Shown here one piece after another: positions 4,861 through 8,902 of a stretch of DNA of 8,902 nt. Each line of letters begins with the position of its first letter. Positions within the stretch are counted from its first letter, which is position 1. Location: positions 1 to 8,902 of the forward strand of contig JAIXVO010000283.1 in assembly GCA_027482985.1 (NCBI GenBank), in the 5' to 3' direction. This DNA is from Cyanobacteriota bacterium (GTDB lineage: Bacteria; Cyanobacteriota; Cyanobacteriia; Leptolyngbyales; Leptolyngbyaceae). Below the pieces are notes generated by a model that worked only from the letters and a program-made list of their open reading frames with translations, had not been told where the DNA came from and made no database searches. A program made the position numbers and the translations under genes.

Positions 4861-6200
4861 TGACCTATATTCCACCCTGTATGCTCGATGGTAAGCCCGT
4901 GGAAAAAATCACGGCATTTTTGTTTGACCAGGGCGGTCATGATGACCCTGCCGTGTTATTTGCGAATGCGCACAAGAGTTTTGTCGGCAGCTATGTGTTG
5001 GGTATGGGGTTCACTTTTGATGATTCCAACCCGGATGCGACCCCCATTGCCGAAATGCACCGCTTAATGGCCCAAGATCCACGCAACGCCGAACGCATTT
5101 TCCCCTACATCGGCGGCGAAGAAGTCAACACCAGTCCCACCCATGCGCACCATCGCTACGTGATTAATTTCGGTGACCTGAAGGAAGAGGAAGCGCGAAA
5201 ATATCCTGATTTGATGGCGATTTTAGAAGAGAAAGTGAAGCCTGAACGAGCCAAGCTAAATGTAAATACATCAGATGGAAGACGCAGAAAAGAACGTTGG
5301 TGGCTTTGGGGAAGATACACACCTGCGTTGTTTAGAGCGATCGCCCAGTGCGATCGGGTTTTAGTCATTTCTCGTATAAGTCCACACAGTACGTTCACCT
5401 TTTTGCCGACTGGAAGTGTTTACTCCGAGCAACTTATCATTTTCACTTTAGGAACTTATACGGCTTTATGTATCCTTCAATCTCGCGTTCATGAAATTTG
5501 GGCACGTTTTTTTAGTGGTTCAGCATTAGATTTAATGCGCTACGCGCCCTCTGATTGCTTCGAAACCTTCCCCTTCCCGACCCTCACCCCTAGCCCCTCT
5601 CCCTGCGAGGGCGAGGGGAACCGAGCCGCTCTCTCCCCCTGCTCCACTCGTGGAGAAGGGGGCCGGGGGGATGAGGTCGAATCCACCGGCCAAGCCTACT
5701 ACGAATTCCGCGCCGCCCTCATGCGCCGCAATAACCAGGGTCTCACCGCCACCTACAACCGCTTCCACGACCCCGACGAAACCGACCCCGACATCCTGCA
5801 CCTGCGCCACCTCCATGCCCAGTGCGATCGCGCCGTCCTCGATGCCTACGGTTGGCACGACATCCCCACCGCCTGCGAATTCCGCCTCGACTACGACGAC
5901 GATTCACCCCTCGCCCTCGATGGGAGCGGGGCCGGGGGTGAGGGTGGCACCGGAGAGGGGGAAGGGAAAAGAGGCAGAAAGAAACCCTGGCGCTACCGCT
6001 GGCCCGCAGCCGTCCACGATGAAGTCCTCGCCCGATTGCTGAAACTCAATCAAGAACGGGCTGAGACAGAGAAATTAGGCGGCCACCCCAACCGCCGCCA
6101 AGCACCCGCCCAGCCCATCACCGCCGACTCCACACTTCCCCCCGCCCAAAAACAACTCGACCTGATCCCCCCCGACCAAGCACAACTCGACCTGTTTTAG
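4860..6200 (+). CDS. drmMI: C-terminal part (446 aa) of the DISARM adenine methyltransferase DrmMI
   Basis: This is the continuation of the methylase: it starts with TYIPPCMLDGKPVEKITAFL and lacks all SAM-binding motifs, which lie in the first part. It contains the region expected to recognise the DNA target, with ERWWLWGRYTPALFRAI, QSRVHEIWARFFSG and the hallmark SDCFETFPFP (about residues 222-240). A C-terminal helical region follows, with YYEFRAALMRRNNQGLTATY and KKPWRYRWPAAVHDEVLARL. The tail is Pro/Gln-rich and ends QLDLIPPDQAQLDLF. Two repeat blocks (5580-5671, 5905-5955) add in-frame residues. The start at ATG 4860 is favoured over the TTG at 4857 because AGGAG stands 7 nt upstream of it and the leader ORF ends there. 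It could reassemble with the first part as a split enzyme. Alternatively it is a remnant. The frame is open and the motifs are kept, which argues against old decay. Confidence 0.82.
   Translation: MTYIPPCMLDGKPVEKITAFLFDQGGHDDPAVLFANAHKSFVGSYVLGMGFTFDDSNPDATPIAEMHRLMAQDPRNAERIFPYIGGEEVNTSPTHAHHRYVINFGDLKEEEARKYPDLMAILEEKVKPERAKLNVNTSDGRRRKERWWLWGRYTPALFRAIAQCDRVLVISRISPHSTFTFLPTGSVYSEQLIIFTLGTYTALCILQSRVHEIWARFFSGSALDLMRYAPSDCFETFPFPTLTPSPSPCEGEGNRAALSPCSTRGEGGRGDEVESTGQAYYEFRAALMRRNNQGLTATYNRFHDPDETDPDILHLRHLHAQCDRAVLDAYGWHDIPTACEFRLDYDDDSPLALDGSGAGGEGGTGEGEGKRGRKKPWRYRWPAAVHDEVLARLLKLNQERAETEKLGGHPNRRQAPAQPITADSTLPPAQKQLDLIPPDQAQLDLF
5580..5671 (+). repeat. In-frame palindromic repeat block E in the second drmMI part
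   Basis: Two hairpins: arms 5594-5604 and 5608-5618 (10 of 11 pairs) and arms 5635-5647 and 5650-5662 (12 of 13 pairs, CCCCCTGCTCCAC type with loop TC). The start CCCTCACCCCTAGCCCC and the end GGGGGGATGAGG match the other blocks. It inserts about 33 residues (including LTPSPSPCEGEG) directly after FETFPFP and before TGQAYYEFRAAL. Confidence 0.85.
5905..5955 (+). repeat. In-frame degenerate palindromic repeat block F in the second drmMI part
   Basis: CACCCCTCGCCC is followed by an imperfectly paired GGGAGCGGGG. The segment GGGGCCGGGGGTGAGGGTGG (5928-5947) is identical to block A (1494-1513). It reads DGSGAGGEGGTGEGEG, just before the basic KRGRKKPWRYRWP segment. The hairpin arms are more worn than in the other blocks, so this may be an older copy. 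Confidence 0.75.
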
Positions 6201-6208
6201 CCTAAAAC
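6194..6208 (+). repeat. Short palindrome at the drmMI stop codon
   Basis: GTTTTAG (6194-6200) and CTAAAAC (6202-6208) are perfect complements around a single C. The palindrome covers the drmMI stop codon and ends 1 nt before the xisH ATG. It is too tight for a strong hairpin. It might be a binding site for a dimeric regulator or a junction scar, or chance. Confidence 0.3.
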
Positions 6209-6209
6209 C

Positions 6210-6632
6210 ATGCCCGCCAAAGACCTCTACCACGGCACTGTAAAAACTGCCCTAGAAAAGGACGGGTGGATGGTCACGGATAACTTACCCTTAAGAGTGG
6301 GAAAGCGCGACCTCTTGATTGATCTGGGAGCTGAAAAGCTGCTAATTGCTGAGCGGGAGCATCAAAAAATTGCGGTAGAAGTTAAAAGCTTTATGAGCGC
6401 ATCTCCGGTTAACGACCTGGAGCAAGCACTGGGTCAATATCTACTCTATGAAGACCTGATGCGAACTCAATATCCCGATCGCTGACTTTACTTGGCAATT
6501 CGTAACACGATTTACGCTGGCTTTTTTCAAGAAGAGATAGTGCAAATTGTCCTTAAAAGTCGTCATCTGAACCTTTTAGTTTTTAGCGAAGCTCAGGAGG
6601 AAATCATCCAATGGATACCCTTACCGCTTTAG
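6210..6632 (+). pseudogene. xisH: XisH-like protein (PD-(D/E)XK-type fold), interrupted by an in-frame TGA
   Basis: The N-terminal 91 codons match XisH closely: MPAKDLYHGTVKTALEKDGW, RDLLIDLGAEKLLIAE, IAVEVKSF and QALGQYLLYEDL. Asp38 with Glu57-Val-Lys59 fits the nuclease-like D...ExK pattern, and Gln76 follows as in the superfamily. At codon 92 (6483-6485) a TGA stops translation, but the same frame continues with good XisH sequence, LYLAIRNTIYAGFF and FSEAQEEIIQWIP, to a TAG at 6630-6632. Without the TGA the protein would have 140 residues, a normal length, and would overlap xisI by 22 nt. XisH was named for control of fdxN element excision in Anabaena, but no recombinase or nif gene is seen here. 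The break may be a mutation or a sequencing error. A shortened protein could still be made. No ribosome binding site is clear. Confidence 0.8.
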
Positions 6633-6958
6633 ACCATGACCGCAAAATTCTCCATCGCCTCCTGGAAGAATACTGTGAATTCTTTAATCGCAGTTCTAAA
6701 GGTGACATCAGTCAGTTGATCGTGAGTCATGATCAGACTCGCTATCTCGTGATTGATGAAGGATGGATTGACGATAGACGAATTCACGCCCTAATCTTTG
6801 ATGCTGAGATCCGCAACGATAAAATCTGGCTGCACCACGACGGACTCGACCACGGCATCACTGATGAACTCGTTGCCGCCGGAGTGCCCAAAGATCACAT
6901 CGTCCTCGCCTTCCATCCCTACCATGTGCGCGCACATACTGGATACGCGATCGCCTAA
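6611..6958 (+). CDS. xisI: XisI-like protein
   Basis: The 115-residue product matches the XisI family over its full length: MDTLTALDHDRKILHRLLEE, YLVIDEGWIDDRRIHALIFD, KIWLHHDGLDHGITDELV, GVPKDHIVLAFHP and the ending HTGYAIA. XisI is the usual partner of XisH, and the pair is widespread in cyanobacteria far from the fdxN element. It is therefore probably a general two-component, perhaps toxin-antitoxin- or defence-like module; that is inference. The start at 6611 is the first ATG with the family N-terminus. AGGAGGAAAT at 6595-6604 supplies a good Shine-Dalgarno site inside the xisH frame. The pair sits between drmMI and drmA, where class 1 DISARM normally has no such genes. Confidence 0.88.
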   Translation: MDTLTALDHDRKILHRLLEEYCEFFNRSSKGDISQLIVSHDQTRYLVIDEGWIDDRRIHALIFDAEIRNDKIWLHHDGLDHGITDELVAAGVPKDHIVLAFHPYHVRAHTGYAIA

Positions 6959-7139
6959 CCCCCTTTTCGTTCACTTCGAATATTGCGAATATTTCAATGC
7001 TGCGAGCACTGAATAACGAAACTTAGAGAATTGCTTCCGGTGCGCCATCTCTAGCTTAGTTAAGTTTTGATAGCCTCTTTTGCTCAAGTCTTCAGAGCGT
7101 CCTTGCCAATCATCAATCGGTATCCTTCACTCAATCCCC
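6959..7139. other. Intergenic gap before drmA
   Basis: About 180 nt of AT-richer sequence with no credible coding frame, tRNA or T-tract terminator. GAATATT occurs twice close together (around 6978-6995), and AATATT-GCG-AATATT could pair weakly. The gap suggests that drmA may have its own promoter, but no convincing -35/-10 pair was recognised and no good Shine-Dalgarno site precedes the ATG at 7140. Confidence 0.4.
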
Positions 7140-8902
7140 ATGATGCTGCAACCTACTTCGGCTGAAATTCGCGCCACGCTCGTCGATGCCCTCCAACTCG
7201 ATCTGGTGGGGCCGAAACCGGATGATCTCGAACACGCCGAGGAAATTCTCACGCAAGCGCCGTCTAAATGGTATCTCACCGGATTCCTGGCTCCCTTTGG
7301 GGCCAAACCAGGCGATCGCTCCGACGATGAAGGAGATGTTGAACCCCAGGAGTTAGGCGCTGGGGCAACGAGTGAAGATAGCCAAACGCCGGAAGTCGCG
7401 CCCGCTCGCAAAGCCCTGTTTCCCGCCTCAATGGGACTGAGTTTCCTCCTCTCGCCACAGACCCAAGCACTGACGGCGACGGTACATTGGGCCGATTACA
7501 AACCCATTGAATTGGCCAGTCAAGATCTCGAAGTTGAGGCTCCGAGCGACCCCAAGCCGCGTCAACTCCAAGGCTGGCAGCGCCTGCCCCAAACGGTGTC
7601 CCTCCGAGTGCCCATTCAGCCGGAGCAAGACTCGTGTGCAATTGAGATTCCGGGTGGGAGTGGTCTCACCTTAGTCGTCAACTGTCGGCCTGTGGTTGAC
7701 CCGCGCTTTGAGACCGGAACCCGCTCCGTCTCCATCTTTCTCGTCAACTACCGCCAGATGCCCAACAGCGACAAAGATGCCGCCTTTGCCTTTCAAACCT
7801 GCTTGATCGTGCAATGCCGGGAAGGATTTGTGCCTCGCTCAGACCTGCGCGGTCTCGACAGCAAAGACCCAGACGAAGCGATCGCGAGTCTGCAATATCG
7901 CCATGACTATGAGTTTGCCGTGGGTCACAACGTCTCCGTCCTCACCCATGCCCCCCTCACCCCTAGCCCCGCTCCCATTCAGGGCGAGGGCAACGCTCCG
8001 GCTCCCTTCTCCCCTGATGGGAGAAGGGTTGGAGATGAGGGGGTTTCCCCCAGTGGGAGCCAGGTTGGGGCTGAGGGGAACTGCACCGAAGTCTGTACGA
8101 CCTGGATTCCGATCGCCGCCGTGCCCAAGGTCGAAGCGACGCCGCTGCCGATGGTGCAACTGGGTATGGAGGCGTTAGCTGCGGCCGCCAATGTAGACGC
8201 CATCCGCCAAATGCTCAATCCCATGGTGGCCGAATACCGCACCTGGATTACCGCTCAAGCCAATACCCCAATTGCTTCCCCCCAGGCCAACAACGTTGCC
8301 CAAGCGCTGTTAAACGACGCTCGGCGGGCCTGCGATCGCATTGAAGCTGGCATCAATGCCCTGGCCGACCCCCAGGTGTTAGCAGCCTTTCAAATTGCCA
8401 ATCGAGCCGTGGCGATCGCGCGGCGGCGGCAACTCAGCCAGGAGGCAAACCACCCCCCAGAGCACTTTACCCCCCCTGCCTGGCGACCGTTTCAGTTAGC
8501 CTTTATCCTGCTCAATCTGGTCAGCATTGCCCAGCCCGATTGTGGCGATCGTGGCATCGTTGATCTGCTCTTTTTCCCGACGGGTGGTGGCAAGACGGAA
8601 GCCTATTTGGGGCTAGCCGCCTTTACGCTGGTGTTGCGCCGCCTCCAGCATCCCGGCATCCAGTCCGCCGGTCTGAGCGTCCTCATGCGCTACACCCTGC
8701 GATTACTTACCCTGGACCAGCTAGAACGAGCCGCCCGACTCATTTGTGCGCTGGAACTGGAGCGGCAAACAGACCCCATAAAGCTCGGTCAGTGGCCCTT
8801 CGAGATTGGGCTTTGGGTCGGCCAGGGCGCCACCCCCAATCGCCTCGGCAAACGCGGCGATAAGGACGAAAACTCTGCCTATGCAAGAACCGTGGCCTTT
8901 AA
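7140..8902 (+). CDS. drmA: DISARM helicase DrmA, N-terminal 587 codons (3' truncated by window edge)
   Basis: The frame is open from ATG 7140 to the right edge. The first 470 or so residues form the DrmA N-terminal region, with KWYLTGFLAPFGAKPGDRSD near the start, SMGLSFLL, and YEFAVGHNVSV followed after an insert by CTEVCTTWIPIAAVP. Helicase motif I (Walker A) is FFPTGGGKTEAYLGLAAF with Lys485. It is followed by VLMRYTLRLLTLDQLERAAR, a motif typical of DrmA. The Asp-Glu box and later motifs lie beyond the window. DrmA with DrmB forms the core DNA-binding helicase of DISARM, which restricts unmethylated incoming DNA. ATG 7143 is an alternative start. A palindromic repeat block (7952-8073) inserts about 42 residues between two conserved segments. 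Identity as DrmA is well supported by the motifs and by position after drmMI. Confidence 0.87.
   Translation, partial: MMLQPTSAEIRATLVDALQLDLVGPKPDDLEHAEEILTQAPSKWYLTGFLAPFGAKPGDRSDDEGDVEPQELGAGATSEDSQTPEVAPARKALFPASMGLSFLLSPQTQALTATVHWADYKPIELASQDLEVEAPSDPKPRQLQGWQRLPQTVSLRVPIQPEQDSCAIEIPGGSGLTLVVNCRPVVDPRFETGTRSVSIFLVNYRQMPNSDKDAAFAFQTCLIVQCREGFVPRSDLRGLDSKDPDEAIASLQYRHDYEFAVGHNVSVLTHAPLTPSPAPIQGEGNAPAPFSPDGRRVGDEGVSPSGSQVGAEGNCTEVCTTWIPIAAVPKVEATPLPMVQLGMEALAAAANVDAIRQMLNPMVAEYRTWITAQANTPIASPQANNVAQALLNDARRACDRIEAGINALADPQVLAAFQIANRAVAIARRRQLSQEANHPPEHFTPPAWRPFQLAFILLNLVSIAQPDCGDRGIVDLLFFPTGGGKTEAYLGLAAFTLVLRRLQHPGIQSAGLSVLMRYTLRLLTLDQLERAARLICALELERQTDPIKLGQWPFEIGLWVGQGATPNRLGKRGDKDENSAYARTVAF
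7952..8073 (+). repeat. In-frame palindromic repeat block G in drmA
   Basis: It opens with CCCTCACCCCTAGCCCC, like block E. A perfect hairpin with 10-nt arms follows: CCCTTCTCCC (8004-8013) and GGGAGAAGGG (8019-8028), with loop CTGAT. Then come two degenerate tandem right halves, with GATGAGGGGG and GCTGAGGGGA. The block is read as LTPSPAPIQGEG, FSPDGRRVGDEG and SPSGSQVGAEG between the conserved GHNVSV and CTEVCTTWIP segments of DrmA. Confidence 0.85.

Larger units (their letters stand above)
4116..4865 (+). mobile_element. Toxin-antitoxin block inserted in drmMI
   Basis: A stretch of exactly 750 nt separates the codons for KVD and YIPPC of the methylase. It holds a two-gene toxin-antitoxin pair, a short leader ORF and little else. 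Its base composition is visibly more AT-rich than the flanking methylase. No transposase, no terminal inverted repeat and no clear target-site duplication is seen; the only sequence shared by both edges is GAC (4113-4115 and 4862-4864). Inference: acquired insertion of unknown mechanism. Confidence 0.65.
612..6200 (+). other. Span of the ancestral drmMI gene, now split in two
   Basis: The two methylase parts (612-4118 and 4860-6200) lie in the same reading frame. Removing 4116-4865, exactly 750 nt, would join KVD directly to YIPPC without loss or gain, giving one long ORF. This supports a single ancestral gene interrupted by an insertion, not two genes that evolved separately. The span also carries five in-frame repeat blocks, two of them flanking a nuclease domain. 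Confidence 0.75.

Noticed and set aside
7020..7139. Sigma-70-type promoter for drmA
   Set aside because: TTGCTT and TTGATA strings occur, but none has a well-spaced -10 box, so no promoter is called.
7828..8178. Plus-strand frame overlapping drmA
   Set aside because: It lies in another frame of the drmA and repeat sequence, has no family match and conflicts with the continuous DrmA frame.

Overview
The window looks like part of a cyanobacterial genome. The octamer GCGATCGC (the HIP1 palindrome typical of cyanobacteria) occurs a dozen or more times, and the window carries a XisH/XisI pair and a DUF2281-type antitoxin, both common in filamentous cyanobacteria. All genes lie on the plus strand. 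The backbone reads as a class 1 DISARM anti-phage locus: the 3' end of a SNF2-like helicase gene (drmD), the adenine-specific DNA methyltransferase gene (drmMI), and the first 587 codons of the DrmA helicase gene, which runs off the right edge. drmB and drmC, expected next, lie outside the window. These names rest on protein motifs and gene order read by eye; no search was run.

Layout. 2-601: drmD tail. 612-4118: N-terminal part of drmMI, with methylase motif I, the VDKNPF motif and the NPPF motif. 4116-4865: a 750-nt block with a VapBC-like toxin-antitoxin pair, which cuts drmMI in two. 4860-6200: C-terminal part of drmMI, in the same reading frame as the first part. 6210-6632: xisH, broken by an in-frame TGA. 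6611-6958: xisI, intact. 6959-7139: short intergenic gap. 7140-8902: drmA, 3' incomplete.

The operon is heavily invaded. A family of GC-rich palindromic repeats (arms of the type CCCCCTCTCC / GGAGAGGGGG followed by GGGGGTGAGG) is inserted in frame, without stops, at six coding sites: three in the first drmMI part, two in the second and one in drmA. Two of these sites bracket a complete DUF559 (Vsr-like) endonuclease domain, which is therefore embedded in frame in the methyltransferase between its SAM-binding motif I and the next Rossmann motif. A 29-bp perfect direct repeat lies on the two sides of this nuclease, which suggests a composite palindrome-plus-nuclease element.

In a standard DISARM system the methylase marks host DNA while DrmA/DrmB and the SNF2 helicase block incoming phage DNA. 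Here the methylase would be made as two polypeptides, the first with a nuclease module in its catalytic fold and the two separated by a toxin-antitoxin pair. The start of the second half has a mini-ORF and Shine-Dalgarno arrangement that could allow coupled translation. Whether this is a decaying locus or a working, rearranged defence system cannot be decided from sequence alone.
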